This document shows positions 33,627-49,035 of a stretch of DNA of 64,000 nucleotides, piece after piece. Location of the stretch: positions 1-64,000 of the forward strand of contig BPQB01000004.1 of the NCBI GenBank assembly GCA_019973155.2, written 5' to 3'. Source of the DNA: Phanerochaete sordida (taxonomy: Eukaryota; Basidiomycota; Agaricomycetes; Polyporales; Phanerochaetaceae). The stretch's first letter is position 1; the number at the start of each line of letters is the position of its first letter. The translations under genes were made by a program, and so were the position numbers. The notes beneath the pieces are model-generated. The model did not search any database, was not told the DNA's origin, and worked only from the letters and a program-made list of their open reading frames with translations.

Positions 33627-36600
33627 TTAATGCAGCGGGATGCCGACCGACTGCATGAACGCCACCCACGCGTCGCCGAGGTCGAAGTCGACGCTCGCGC
33701 CCTCGTACGCATACCCCTGCGGCTGCTGGCGAGCGTCCCACAGCTCCTCCGCCGCAAAGTGCGTGCCGCTGACGGGCGTCGGCGGGTCTTGTGGCTGGTG
33801 GTGGCGTGGCTGCGGTGGCAGGTGCGGATGCGGTTGTAGGTGCGGCTGCGGCTGTTGGTGCGGCGGGGCATACGGCGGCGCGTACCGCGCATCGTGGTCT
33901 GCGTAGCCCGGCGCGGTGCTGACGGCCGGCTGCGAGTGCGGGTGCGCAGGCGTGGCGACGGCGAGCCGCGGCCGACCGACAGGTGCCGGTGCCTCCGCAG
34001 ACCCGCGGTGCAGCTGCACCGCGCGCTCGCGCATGCGGAGGAGCAGGGGCTGTCGGCGCGCCAGACGGTGTCGTCAAATCAGAGCCAGCTGTCAGCTATC
34101 ATCTGCGGGGGCGCGGCGGGGGCGGGGGCGCACGCACCAGGGCCTTCGCGGCGCGCGGGTTCGCGGGGGCGCCCTCGGCGAAGAGGCGGCAGCACTCGGC
34201 GAGCGCGGCGAGCGGCGGCGGGGCTACCGGGAGGTTCCTGCAGCGGGACGCGACGGCGCCGATGATGATCTGCCGCCAGAGTTAGTGGGGGAGAAGGGGG
34301 GAGGGAAGGGCGGGGCGCACCGCGGCGGCGAAGTTGAAGGACCAGATCATCCAGATGCGCGACATGAGGCGCTGGTTGCGGGGCCAGACGTGGAGGGTCG
34401 TCTCGGCGACGCGCCAGGCGCAGTGGTAGACGGTGAGGAAGGACTGGGCGTAGGGCGTGCTGAGCGGGTTTTGCGGGTTCAGCGCCATCGCTTTGGCGAA
34501 GAACGACCGGTGCAGGGATAGGAGGACTGTGGTAGCAGAGCTTCAGTGTCGGTCGGGTGTCCGGCCAGTCCGACTTACTGAGCTCCCTGTAGTGGGACCG
34601 GACGAACCAGCTCATCGACAGCGCGAGGCTGGGCGAGTCCATGCTGGCATGCTCGTCGGGAAACTTGTATGCCCGTATTTTGGCGTCGAGCTCCCATACG
34701 TCGCGGTATGACGGTGATTTGGCCGACAGCACGAGCTTCATGACGGGCAGCATCAGCTCTTCGAGGATATGCCAGCACCACACGCCGACTATATGCGGTC
34801 AGATTGGTGTCTTCCTGGCAGTGAAAAGCGGGCTACGCACAGCCCAAGGTAGCGTATTCCCGAGCCTGGTATTGTTGTTCCTCCTCCTCAGTCGGTATTC
34901 GGACGTGGCCAAATGCGTTGACGAGCCCTGACGGCCGCCCAGTGCCTAAACTCTGCAAGGCCCTGTCAGCGGGCGCCGCTGGAAAGGTGGGAGCCGCTCA
35001 CCTGCCATATATCCCCTAGCACGAGGTTCCAGAAATATATTCGACGGTCGTAGGCTTCTTTTGGGGACATCTTCCAGTGGGCAGGATCGATATCTGGCGT
35101 CTAGCGTCAGCACCGACAAACCGAAACTGATATATGGACACCCACGAAGGCCGATCTGCGAGTCGCGGTCGAATAAGCGTTGTGCAGCGGATCGCGAGAG
35201 TGGCGCACCTTCTGGGCGAGTCGGCCCGCAAAGGTAAGGACGGTGTACGTATTCGACATGTTGCTCTCCTTCCCGCTCATGCCGTTATACAGGCTGATGA
35301 AATGGAACGTCTTGACCGTCGCGAGCGACGCCTTCGCCATCGGCGACTCGAGCGCGAGCGAGCAGCGGCACAGCACGTAGTAGAGCTGCGCCTGCGCGTT
35401 GTACGGCGGCAGCGCGAGGTCCGCGAGCGCGCCCATCGTGAGCACCCCAAAAAAGAGCGCGAGGTCGTGCGGGCCCGCCGCGGGCGCGCCCGGCAGCGCG
35501 TACACGGCCGGGAGGAGCTCCGCGAACTGCTGGAACGTCACGATCTGGAACATCCACGAGAGGTTGTCGAGCATCGTGCGCCCGAGCTGCACGGCGCGCG
35601 CCCAGGGCGGGCGGTACGCCTCGATGAGCGTGCGCGCGCGGCGCGCGGGGATGCCTGCGGGCGCGAGCGGGAACGCGTGGTAGAACGGCTCGAGCTCGGC
35701 GGGCAGGCCCAGCGCGCGCAGGTCGACGTTGTTGTCGTCGGGCGCGAGCGGCGGCGCGCCGAGGTGCTCGTCCTGTGGCTCGCGGTCAGGTGGCGTACAC
35801 GCACAGAGGGGTTGGCGCACGCACGTCAAGAAGGCTCTAACGCAGGAACGGTAAGCTCTGACAGCGAGAATGCAGGCTGGGGCGTACCTCGGCTCCCCCG
35901 CTCGGTCCGTAAAACCGGAGGGTCTTTCCCCGCGGGTCGATGTGCAAGGTGCCGAACGAGTCGGCGAGCGTCTCTGCTGTGGCGGGCGCGGCGTCGCTTG
36001 GGCCGGCTTCGTCTTCTCCGTGCTCCTCGGCGAGGTCGCCTTCGTCGTCGAGGATGAACTGTTCTCTGAGGAGCGGGTGCGTTTCGTCGGACTCTGCGGA
36101 CTGGGCGATAGCAAGGGCGTCTTCGAGCGCGCGCATGCGCTCCTGGAGCGAGCTAATCTTTTTCTGGAGGTGGTCCTTTGCGGCCGAGACGAAGCTGCAG
36201 CATGCGCAGTCAGCGGCGTCCTGCTGCGCGGCGAGTGCGCGGACAGCTCACCGGCTGTTGTCACCCGGCGGCAGGATGCCTGCGGCAGTGCGCTCAGCGG
36301 TGCGAGGGGACACGCAGCGGGCGACGCACCATTCGGGCAGAGTGCAGCGCAGCCGCGGGTGATGCACGTCTCGCAGGGCACTGCGGGGAGGGTGAGCACT
36401 TTGGGCGCGGCGAGCGTCCGGGCGGGCGCCACGCACCCTGTCGGTTGCAGCGGACCTTGAGGCTGGCGCGATCGCAGGCCGCCGTTAGCGTGCTTCGGGA
36501 CCGAGGCGTGATGGGCGGCGGACGCACCGCCTGCACTCTGCACACGCGATCTCGCCGCGGGTCCTGCGGAGCTCCTTCGCGACGGCCTTCGAGTACGGCT

Positions 36601-36661
36601 GGCCGGGCGCGTCGTTGGCCGCGGCGGCGGCGGCGTCCCTGCGCTTCTGCGGGGGTGCCAT
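33627..36661 (-). CDS. Zn2Cys6 transcription factor, paralogue copy 1
   Basis: This is a fungal zinc-cluster regulator, presumably nuclear. It starts at MAPPQKRRDAAAAAA. The DNA-binding cluster is spread over three exons: IACAECRR, LKVRCNRQ, then VPCETCITRGCAALCPN. That gives six Cys with C-x2-C-x6-C-x5-C-x2-C-x8-C spacing. A short exon GILPPGDNSR and a coiled coil beginning FVSAAKDHLQKKISSLQERM follow. The fungal_trans domain has WMFQIVTFQQFAELLPAVY, DLALFFGVLTMGALADLAL, NGMSGKESNMSNTYTVL and SLGTGRPSGLVNAFGH. A His/Pro/Gln-rich low-complexity stretch precedes a conserved end, VDFDLGDAWVAFMQSVG. It is clearly homologous throughout to the gene at 49036-52089, in the other orientation. The target genes are unknown. 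Confidence 0.93.
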
Positions 36662-37907
36662 GGGGCGCGTGGTGGTGGTTCGGGCACAGGACGCTGGCGG
36701 GGGGCTTGGCGGGGCCGATTATATGGTCGCCATAACGGGCGGACGGCTGATCAGACGCAATTTACGGGGCGGGCTGCGCGCGTGGGCGAGCACCGGAGGG
36801 TCCCACGGGTGCGCTGGTCGCTGGGAGAGAGACGGCGAGGGAGGGTGCGACCCGGCTCGAGGGCAACGTCGAGCCTTCCCAGTCTTCCGCCCGCCACGCG
36901 AGCCGAGCCTCATTTATCAATTCCGGAGCGCCTGGTGGAGGCGGATCAGAACACGATAAGATGAGATGGCCCCGCAGCTGCCTTCCCTCGGCTCCGGTCT
37001 GGATGGACACCGAGCACCAGGGCGCAAAGGGTCCGGCCTCTTCAGCGAAGCCATCGCCATTTGTCTAACTGGCTCTGCGCATTCCATCAGGCCCTTCTCC
37101 AGGTGCACGACGAAGCCAATACATATCGCTTGTTCAATCGAGATGCACCGTCGCGCGCGGACCGCGAGATGCTGGTCAGCGGTCCGCCAGGAACGGGGGT
37201 CCTCGTGCGCAGCAGCTGGCGACAGGCGAGCGACACCGAGCATCGAAGATGCAGTTAGTCATGTCTTCGTTCATGGAAGTCTCTGTAGACGTATTGTCAA
37301 ATGGGGGGAAGCGGGTATACGCCGTCTTCCCACTCACATTGAACTTTCCGTCGTCGCAAGAAAATTGGACGTGCTGTACGATTAGAATGACACCATAAAT
37401 TCCCTCCTGAAGGCGTGGATGACTAGCTAGTGAGCGAGAGAATGCGGGTAATCAGCCTCTGTTGTCTGCGAGCTCATGCATCCCACAAGATTCTGACCAT
37501 CGTAGACAGACACGATATAATTGCACACGTAGGAGAGCGCGCTATGCTTCGATTCGTGAAGAGGCTGTCGGAATACCAGAAGGTCCTGATCAGGTCCTGA
37601 ACTTAATTTGGCCTGACCTGGACACGTCGCTTTGGAAGTGCTTGACAATAAACAAGAAAACCGAGATGTATCATGCAATCAAAGCTGCAGATGCACATTT
37701 AAACCTTCGTAGTAGGGGTGCGGCGCCTCGTCGTCTGACTACGCCTGGGTGAGGCGTATCAAGCTGGCCCAGGTAGCTGAAGCAATCGATATTTACACTT
37801 TGCTGACAGCGGTACAGCAGCAAAAAAAGAAGCAAGATCACATCCACCATCCACCATCCACCATAAATCTCGCCAGATCCCCGCCTGCACCGCCCAAACC
37901 CAGGCGC
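36662..37907. other. Intergenic region upstream of Zn2Cys6 copy 1
   Basis: This 1.25 kb contains the promoter of copy 1, including the block at 36714-36769 that also occurs upstream of copy 2. GATA words lie at about 36952-36957. The part from 37260 to 37880 is AT-richer and shows no gene. Confidence 0.45.
36714..36769 (-). promoter_or_regulatory. Conserved promoter block of the regulator pair (copy 1)
   Basis: Read on the minus strand toward the ATG, this holds GTAAATTGCGTCTGAT followed about 18 nt later by GACCATATAATCGG, a TATA-like element. Copy 2 has GTAATTTGCGTCTGAT and GACCATAAATTAAAACCGG in the same order. The distance to the start codon is also similar: the block begins 108 nt upstream here and 118 nt upstream in copy 2. 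Confidence 0.65.
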
Positions 37908-39947
37908 TCACGCCCCATCCGCCCTCGCCGCCTCCCACTCCGCCAGCGCGGCGCGCGCCTCCTCCTGGATGGCGCCCCACGCGCGCTCGACGTGGTCCTG
38001 CGTCGTGCGCGCGGCGCCGACGGCGAAGCGGATGCAGAACGTGCCGTTGAGCACCGTCTGCGTGAGCAGCACGTCGGGGCGCGCGGCGAGGCGCGCGTAG
38101 TACGCGCGGTTCAGCGCGTCGAGCGCCGCCTCGCGCTCGCCGTCGGCCACCCCGGGCAGCGGCGGCGCGAGCCGGAAGACGCTCAGCGCGAAGGACGGCT
38201 CGGTCACGAGCGCGAAGGGCGGCGCGGCGCGCACGAGCGCGGCGAAGTGTGCGTTGAGCGCGATGCCCTGCGCGCGGTCAGTAGGGGGGCGAGGCAGAGG
38301 GGAGGGGGCGCGCACCTTGCGGATGTGCTCGCGGAAACCGGCCGCGCCGTAGCTCCGCAGGACGAACCAGACCTTGAGCGAGCGGAAGCGGCGCCCGAGC
38401 GAGAGGTGCCAGTTGCGGTAGTCGATGACGGTGCCTGCGGGGGCGCGCGGGGCGGGTCAGCGGCGGGGCGGGGCGCGGGGCGCTGCACGCACCGGCGTCG
38501 CCCTGCTTCGTGCGCAGGAACTCGGGCGTGACGTCGAGCGCGTCCGTGAGGTGCCGGCGGTTGCGCACCCAGAGCGTCGACGCGTCGAAGTTCACGAGGC
38601 CCCACTGGCGGCGCGTCAGCGGGCGCGACGGCAGGGCAGGGCCGGCGCGCACCTTGTGGAAGTTCGTGCAGAACGAGTCCGCGTGCGCGTTGATGCTGGC
38701 GAGCTGCGCGGGCGCGCGGTACTCCGGGCACGCGAGCGTCACGCCCGCCCACGCCGCGTCGACGTGCAGCCAGACGTCGGGGTGTTCTTTCACTGGGGCC
38801 GGTCAGCGTCCGCGATCATGGGGCAGCGGCGGCCACGCACAGACTTCGCCGATCTCGTCCAGGCGGTCAACCGCCCCCGACGACGTCGTGCCTACGGTCC
38901 CCACTGCATGCCGTCAGACCTTGCAGCACGCATTGAGGGGTGAGGAGGGCGCACCAAGGACGAAGGGGTGCTTCCCGCGCGCCTTGTCCGCGTCGAGCGC
39001 CGCGCGCAGGGCCGCGCCGCGCAGCGCGAAGCGGTCGTCCGCGGACACCTCGAGCGCGCGGCACGCGAGGCCGAGCACGAGCGCCGCCTTGACGCCGAGC
39101 GAGTGCGTCTGCGTCGTGGTGTATATCACGAGGTCCTCGAGCCTGACGTCCGGGTGCGCAGCGGTGTAGCGCGCGCGCGCGGCGACGATCGCGACGAGCG
39201 CCGAGTCCGACGCGGTCGTCTGGCCGCCGGGGTGAGCGTGCGCGTGGGGACGCGTGCGGCGCGCCGCGGCGGAGCGACGGAGGGGCGCACCTGGATGACG
39301 CCACCGCCGATTTCGGAGGAGTTGAGGAAGTGGCCGGCAAGTCCGAAGAGCTGCGCAGCCCAGTCCATGACGACCGCCTCGAGCTCTGTGCACGCCGGGC
39401 TGCAGGCCCACTGCCGGGGATGGTCAGGCTATAACTCAGCAGAGGAAGGAACATCGGCGCGCACGTTGAAGCCGGGGTTCGTCGCGCTCGTCGCGTACAG
39501 GTCGCCGAGCATACCCTCGAAGGTACATGCGGTCGGGAAGTACGCGTAGAAGTTCGGGTGCTGCCAGTGCGTGAGGCCTGTGGGCGCATTGCGGTCACAC
39601 ACCGTATACCAAGTGATGTTGAGGCGTGCGAGGACTTACCGGGGACGATGAGCTTCTGATAGTCATCGGCGATCGCCTGGAAGTCCTCGCCTTCCTCTGG
39701 GGCCGCAGCTGGTGCGGCGACGATGTTAGTCAGGGCTTTTCATTTGGTTAATATAGCTCGCCTGGAAGGAGTTCTCTCAGATAACCGGGATGGACCTGGG
39801 AGGCGACCGGCTTCTGCTCGAGTGAGTAATAATAGTCGCAGATCCTGTCTATGGCCTGGTATCCGGCCTTCCGAAACCTGACGACTTGTGTCAGACGCCG
39901 CCTGCACAGCAAATAATCGCGACTCACGCCTCGATATCCATTACCAT
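37908..39947 (-). CDS. Aromatic-L-amino-acid decarboxylase (group II, PLP)
   Basis: This PLP enzyme removes CO2 from an aromatic amino acid (Trp, Tyr, Phe or DOPA) to give an amine. The start [17 protein letters not shown] (ATG at 39947, or 39941) precedes RELLPGELY and [40 protein letters not shown] follows. The central fold shows [13 protein letters not shown] and [11 protein letters not shown]. The Schiff-base lysine is in [17 protein letters not shown]. The C-terminus contains [20 protein letters not shown] and [13 protein letters not shown]. All catalytic landmarks are intact. Several introns of roughly 50-60 nt interrupt it. Fungal members make tryptamine, tyramine or related amines; the substrate is not determinable here. 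It shares a divergent promoter with the NADH dehydrogenase gene. Confidence 0.93.
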
Positions 39948-40417
39948 GGCGAGCTGAGCTGTGCTGGTGTAGTGTCGAGGTTAACCTGGGTATGGCCCTC
40001 GCAGGGGGACGTGCGGCAGTTTCATCTTATCTTATCGATTGCGCGCCTGTGACTCTGCCACGACGTGCTTCTCCTCGTCCGTGTGCGCCAGAGATGACGC
40101 CAACGCGAGCTTGAGAGGAAGAGAGTCGCCCGAGAAGGCGAGCAGGGGCATGCTTCGGACTCGAACGGGCAGTTGCCTACCTGCGAGGGGCGTCATATCT
40201 TCCGTCAGGCCGCCAATGGCAGGAGGCGGTGGGGGCACCCGGCCTGCCCCGCCCTCCGACGGGTCTCTACGCCCGCGCGAATAAACGTTTCCCAATCCCC
40301 TTCTGTGCGCCGCCAGACCATTCACCACAGCCCAGGTCGCCCACCAGCCCCAGCCTATAATACGCAGCCTATTCCGCCGCACCTCGCCACACACGCCCAC
40401 CACCACCTCGCCCTGCC
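39948..40417. promoter_or_regulatory. Divergent promoter, decarboxylase / NADH dehydrogenase
   Basis: This 470-bp gap has a double GATA site at 40026-40036 (GATAAGATAAG on the minus strand) and a TATAA word at 40356-40360, about 60 bp upstream of the NADH dehydrogenase ATG. GATA motifs are typical of nitrogen-catabolite control in fungi, which would suit an amino acid decarboxylase. The regulatory link is inferred. Confidence 0.45.
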
Positions 40418-42480
40418 ATGCTATCCGTGCACCACAGCTCCAAGCGCGCCGCCCGCCCCCTCGCGTCGTCTGCGCGCAGCTTCAGCGCGAGTGCGCGTCG
40501 CGACGCGCAGCGCCTCGTCATCCTGGGCTCCGGCTGGGGCGGGTACGAGGTCCTGCGCGGCGTCGACAAGAAGAAATGGAGTGCGTCGCGCGTGCGCCTC
40601 GCTGCGTCTTCCGCCCTGCTGAGATCGCGCAGATGTCACGGTCGTGACGCCGTCGAACTACTTCAACTTTACCCCGCTGCTCGCGAGCTGCGCGGTCGGG
40701 ACCCTCGAGTTTCGTTCCGCGGTCGAACCGGTGCGTTGGCGTCGCTAGTGCAGCGAGCCCCGGGGTCTGATGCGCACGGCCGACGTAGGTCCGACGCTTC
40801 ACGCCACAAGTGGTATGTGCCCCTTGGTCGCGTGCAATTCCACGCTCACCCTGCCGTAGAAAGCATATCAGGCGTGGTGCGATAAAATTGGCAAGCTCGA
40901 GTTTAGGATTGTGGCATCCCAGCAACTGAACAATGTGAATAGACTTTCAGCGCAAGACCCTCAAATGTGTATGCTACCTCGCTGGCCTCTCCACAACGCA
41001 GGCTGACATGTGCTTCAGATGCCGGCAACGCCACCCGTCCCGTCGAGCAAGGACCAGGCACAGAACCACACGTTCGATGTGCACTATGATACCCTGGTCA
41101 TCGCAGTTGGTGCTTACAGCCAGAGTGAGGTGCGTCTGATACTTAGGGAGGACAGCGACTGATATGTATGTGCAGCGTTTGGTATTCCCGGAGTCAAAGA
41201 GCACGCACACTTCCTGAAAGATGTCGCTGATGCACGGGCGATCCGCAGTCGCGTGCTGGAATGTGGGCATGCAAGTGCAGCAATGGCGCTCATGGCATCT
41301 CACCAGTATTCTAGGTTTTGAACAAGCCAACCAACCAACAATGAGTGACATCGAACGCAGGAATCTTCTTCACTTTTGCATCGTCGGTGGGCTCTTGTTC
41401 CCATGCTGCTGGCGCCCCAAAGACTTGACGCTGTCCATCAGGTGGTGGACCTACCGGCGTCGAATTCGCAGCGGAGCTGCACGATCTGCTCAACACGGAC
41501 ATCAAGAAAGCTTTCCCGACCCTCTTCAGCCTGGCAAGGATAACCTTGTTTGACGTGGCACCCAGGATTCTGGGAAGCTTCGATGAGGGCCTGCAAGAGT
41601 ACGATGTTGCCTTCCATGTCTTCTGTCACTGCTGATTAGAGGGCCGCCTGAAGCTACGCCGTCCAGCGATTCAAGCGCGAGGGTATCCGCATCTTGACCC
41701 AGCACCACGTCGAGAAGGTCGAGGCGGTCCGTCAGACGCCTCAATGTTCGCACCCCTCAACGTGCTGACACACAGACCCGTTCCAGGGCAAGCTCTTCGT
41801 CAAGGAGAGGGGAGAAGGTAGGCCCTTGCGTGCGATACGCTCCACCTTCTCACACATCTCCCCAGTTCCCTTCGGCATGCTCGTGTGGAGCACCGGCCTC
41901 GCGGCGAACCCGCTCATCAAATCGATCAGCGAGGCCAAGAAGCACGAAAAGACGAGCAGGTGCGCCCCGTTCTTCGCCACCATCGCGCGCGCCTGACCCC
42001 ATCGCAGCCTCGTCACGGACGCGCAGCTGCAGGTGCTCATGGGCCCCGAGGGCACGGCGGACCCGCACGTGTACGCGATCGGCGACTGCGCGGCGGTCGA
42101 CGGGACGCCGCTGCCCGCGACGGCGCAGGTCGCGAACCAGCAGGCCAAGTACCTGACGAAGCGGCTGAACGCGCTCGTGCGCGGGCGCGCGCACGACGCG
42201 CCGTTCGCGTTCCACAACATGGGGTCGCTCGCGTACCTCGGCGACTGGAACGCGGTGTACGACCGCACGCAGGCGGAGGGCGTGAAGACGAAGGAGGCGG
42301 GCCGCCTCGCGTGGCTGCTCTGGCGCTCCGCGTACTTCACGCGCACCGTCAGCGTCCGGAACAAGATCCTCGTGCCGATGTACTGGTGCGTCCCCGGCGT
42401 GATTGGTGTCTGTGCGTGGGGCTGACACGAGTCGCAGGTTTATGAACTGGATTTTCGGGCGGGACCTGAGCCGGTTCTGA
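40418..42480 (+). CDS. NDE/NDI-like: Type II (rotenone-insensitive) NADH dehydrogenase
   Basis: This single-chain flavoenzyme oxidises NADH and passes electrons to ubiquinone at the mitochondrial inner membrane without pumping protons. The N-terminus is a mitochondrial presequence ([20 protein letters not shown]). The FAD-binding motif is [49 protein letters not shown] and [11 protein letters not shown] follow. The NADH motif is [19 protein letters not shown]. The second FAD region is [14 protein letters not shown] with [18 protein letters not shown]. The membrane-anchoring C-terminus reads [12 protein letters not shown]. No EF-hand insert was seen, so calcium regulation as in some external enzymes is not indicated. 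Whether it faces the matrix or the intermembrane space is unclear. About nine introns interrupt it. Confidence 0.95.
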
Positions 42481-42799
42481 GGCCGCGCCGCGGGGGCGTG
42501 GCGTGGGCACGCACTTCGGGCAGCCCTTGTCGCGCCGGGCGAACAAGGCCCGGGACGGACACCACATATTGGCATGTAGCATACAACGACACCTCCCATA
42601 GACGCATACTACGTTCGTATTTAATCTAGCTAGAAAGTACATTACCGCAAATCCACCGTTCAGTCCGTTGTGTATGCTACATGGCGTGCGAGGGAATAAG
42701 TTACGGCGCGGTGCTATGGCTACGCTTCGGCGCGGGCCGCGCGGCGCAAGATGCGGGCCAGCCCGTGTGCAGGCGTGTTGTACAGTGATGGTTGCGAAT
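42481..42799. other. Convergent intergenic region
   Basis: This 319-bp gap lies between the 3' ends of the NADH dehydrogenase and WH1-CRIB genes. AT-richer sequence around 42600-42650 may hold the polyadenylation signals. No gene was seen. Confidence 0.4.
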
Positions 42800-43652
42800 T
42801 CAGGAGAACTTGAACGTCGGCCTGCGGGGCACCAGGCTCCGCTTGCGCTTCTCCGCTGCCCAGCCGCGTCAGCGTCTTGCAGAGCGCTCGCACCGACCCA
42901 CATACCTCTCGGGGCGCCGTCCCCCGCGGCCTTCTCGGCGCCGCCGAGCATCAGCAGCCACCCATCGGCGTTGCGGGCCTCGAGCTCGCCCTGCGTGTCG
43001 ACGCCGACGTGAGCGACGTGGACGAACGAGCCGGGCGCAGGCGCGGAGACCAGCGCGGGAGCGAGCCGCTGCGGCGGAGCCACGCGCTGCCCCACGGCCC
43101 CTTTTCTGCTGGTGCGCCTGGCCGGACCTGCCGGCGGTGTCAGTGCGCGGGCGGTGGGAGGGGCGGGGCGCCGCAGCTCGCCTGGTGCACGGACATGGGA
43201 CGTCACCTGCGCGAGCAGCGCCGTCGCGGCGGCGTCGTCGTCGAAGCGGAAGCCGAACCGGCGGCTCTGCGGGGGCGTCAGTGCGCGGCGCCGGTGGAGG
43301 GCGGGCGGCGCACCTTGCCCGAGAAGGTGTGGAAGAACGGCTTGTCGAGGCCGTAGTCGAGCGCGTCCGGCACCTGGTGGATCCACACGACGCCCTTCGC
43401 GGGGTCGACGAGGCGGAACCAGAGGCTCTGTTCCGCGCTGTCGAGCGTGCGCCCGCGCGCTGCGTCGCTGCGCCCGAAGACGAGCGTGCCCGCGAGCCCC
43501 GAGTACGTCCAGTCGGCCTTGCTGTGGAACGGCGTGTGGTAGACCTTGGCCGAGGCGCAGGCGAGCACCTTGGCGTCGTCCGGGAGGCAGCTGAGCAGGT
43601 GGCGCTGGGCGTCGTCCGAGAGCGACGAGGATGACGAGGACCGCGAGAACAT
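42800..43652 (-). CDS. Short WH1 (EVH1) plus CRIB protein, WASP-like N-terminus
   Basis: The protein starts at MFSRSSSSSSLSDDAQRH. The WH1 domain has KVLACASAKVYHTPFHSKA, WTYSGLAGTLVFGR, LWFRLVDPAKGVVWIHQVP, DYGLDKPFFHTFSGK and, after an intron, SRRFGFRFDDDAAATALLAQ, all family landmarks. A second short segment, VSAPAPGSFVHVAHVGVD, fits the CRIB/PBD pattern that binds Cdc42 or Rac. A last small exon encodes a basic tail, EKRKRSLVPRRPTFKFS. The product is about 215-230 residues. The proline-rich, WH2 and acidic (VCA) parts that activate Arp2/3 in true WASP are absent. It may therefore be a WASP-regulatory or competitor protein acting on cortical actin. Confidence 0.8.
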
Positions 43653-44918
43653 GGCGATCGGCGGGGCGGAGAGGACGTCAGTAATGTGCCAGGCGAAGCG
43701 TCCCCGGCGTGCGTGGGTGGTGAGGCTGGAGCGAAGCGGATGGTGGGGATGTGCTGAGAGGGTCGTATTTGTACCCCCGCGCTCGGTGCAGCGATCGCGC
43801 GTGGCGATAACGCAGCGTGTGTAACGCATGTAGGGAAGCCCACGATGAGTGGCAAAACACAGCTCAGCCTGTGCTGTCATGGTCTTGTCGTGTATATGGA
43901 AATCTGGAACTCTATCCCTGTGCGAACGGGGAGGCATCGGAACGTACGGCAGTGGCGTCGAACACATTCTTCGCGCCGCGAAGCATCGAGATTGCGCTGG
44001 ATACCTGGGAAACAAGGACTTCTATCATGACCGAGACGGCAGCACAGCTAGCTGAGCCTATAAACTGTCAGCGAGCCGTGCTTTGAGCAACGCCATCATG
44101 CTGAGACGATGAGGCCGGATGCACGCCTGTGTATAAACTTACAAAACGAGACTATCGACGTGATCATCGCTTCCAGGCCCATGCAAGTTTTCATCGTATC
44201 CTGCACGCCCTTGCACACCGGAATAGTAAGGTGAGAGGGTGGTGAGAGGTATGGTTGGCGAGATATCCTTCGCGAGATATGCCGTATGGCACTACCTTCA
44301 TACGGTGTACGTAAATTGCGCAGGCAATTAGAGGGACTCGGGCGGAAGCCCTGCCTGTTCTGCGTGAGTAGAGTCAGCATAGAGCGAATGGTCCTGAATG
44401 GTCTACACACGCACCAGCACCCACTTTGGACTTTGCTGGAACGAACATGAGCAGAGCATGGCACTAGTACTGTTTCATGGCATTTTTGGCGGAGGTATAA
44501 TTGGAGTGCGACATGTTCATCGTGGCGATCTCAACTCATGGAAGTCTCATGCTCGCGTCGTTGTCGGTTTGCAATGACGTGAAAGCCAGGGGATGCTTTG
44601 GCGATGTAACGAGTGCGAAAGCTGCTGAGTGTGGGTGCTGGTTAAGGGTCGAGCAGGCGAAATGAGATAGGGCGACGCTGCGCGCAGAGGGGGTCTCGAG
44701 AACACGCAGAGAACATGGAGGTCGGAGGCAAGAAACGAGGGAGTGCTTTACGTGAAAAGTCGTCCGGCAAGACGGCTGCGAATCGGTTCGCGCCTCGGGG
44801 CATGGGCCCGCTGATCCGGCGGTTCGGCATGCGCATCAGCGGATCGGCTGGCGAAGATCGAGCGCGCTCCGTGCAGCAGGCGTGATCACATTTTACCTCA
44901 ACCATATTTCTTGTCCAA
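43653..44918. other. Divergent intergenic region, WH1-CRIB / NCL1
   Basis: This 1.27 kb separates two outward-facing genes. Short frames occur on both strands but none has a recognisable domain or splice-consistent extension. It probably holds both promoters and perhaps an undetected noncoding transcript. Confidence 0.35.
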
Positions 44919-48083
<3,165 letters not shown>

Positions 48084-49035
48084 AGTGGGGGTCGTGGCCC
48101 GGGCATTAATCACACAGTAGGTATGTTGTGTGGCAACCTGCGGTAACCACTATCGCCGTCCGACCTGCGTATCTGAATTGAACTTCCGCTGGGTCCGTCG
48201 TCGCAGACAGGAGTCCCCTTGGCACCCCCTGCTGCGCAGCTGACGTCTGTGGGGAACGCGCGGCGGCCCGCTGCGAAATGTGCCGATGCTGCGTCGTTGC
48301 CTAGAATGATACAGAAGAGCCGTCGCCCGCGAGGCTGGCTTTGTGGCGTTGAAGCAGTGTCGGAAGATCACTCGGGAGTGTTTGGGGTCCGTCGTGTGCA
48401 TATGTTGCGGTGATGGCGCAGACCCTGTCGAGTTGGGACCCTGTCGCAAGCTCGCCTGGTAGTTTGCCGGGACGTGTGAGTGAACTTTCTGTTTTTCTGT
48501 CCATTCCGTGCGATGGACGACGCTGGCGGAAAATGCAAATGGCCTGGGTCCACGGTTCCGGGCCCTCACAAATTTCCGGCGGTACCTGAGATGCGCAGCT
48601 GGCTCTGCTCGATTGCCTGGGCGGGCGTCGGCGATGGCGATCTGGGCCGGCGGCGACAATGCAGCGTTCGGAGCCGACACTCGCTTGCGCAGCCATCAAA
48701 TGTGTCCGCGAGAGTTTGGCGGGCAGGGGGCGCAGGCTAGCGCAGGGCGGCGCGCGGCTCTAGCGCCTCCTGTCGCGGGCGCCCTGGGTGTGCGAGGACG
48801 GGGAAGGCTGCCAAGTGACGGACGCGATATATATAGCCTTTTATGGTCTTCCGTGCTGCGAGGCGTGCTAGGTTTGGCCGGGAGATCAGGCAGCAGGTCG
48901 CAATTGTGCGCCCCGAGCCCCGTAATTTGCGTCTGATGAGGCCTGCGCGAGGATGACGACCATAAATTAAAACCGGCCAGCAGCCTAAAGTGCTCGCTCG
49001 GACTCGTCCGCCTGGACCACCACCTTCGCCCAGCC
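48084..49035. other. Intergenic region upstream of Zn2Cys6 copy 2
   Basis: This 952-bp gap has a TATA-like word at 48827-48836 (ATATATATAG, about 200 bp upstream of the ATG) and the conserved block at 48918-48978. The remainder shows no gene. Confidence 0.45.
48918..48978 (+). promoter_or_regulatory. Conserved promoter block of the regulator pair (copy 2)
   Basis: It contains GTAATTTGCGTCTGAT and then GACCATAAATTAAAACCGG, with the same order and similar spacing as in copy 1. It ends about 58 nt before the start codon. A CCACCACC word just before the ATG is also shared by both copies. In a duplicate pair that has diverged at most unconstrained positions, these words look functional. Confidence 0.65.
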
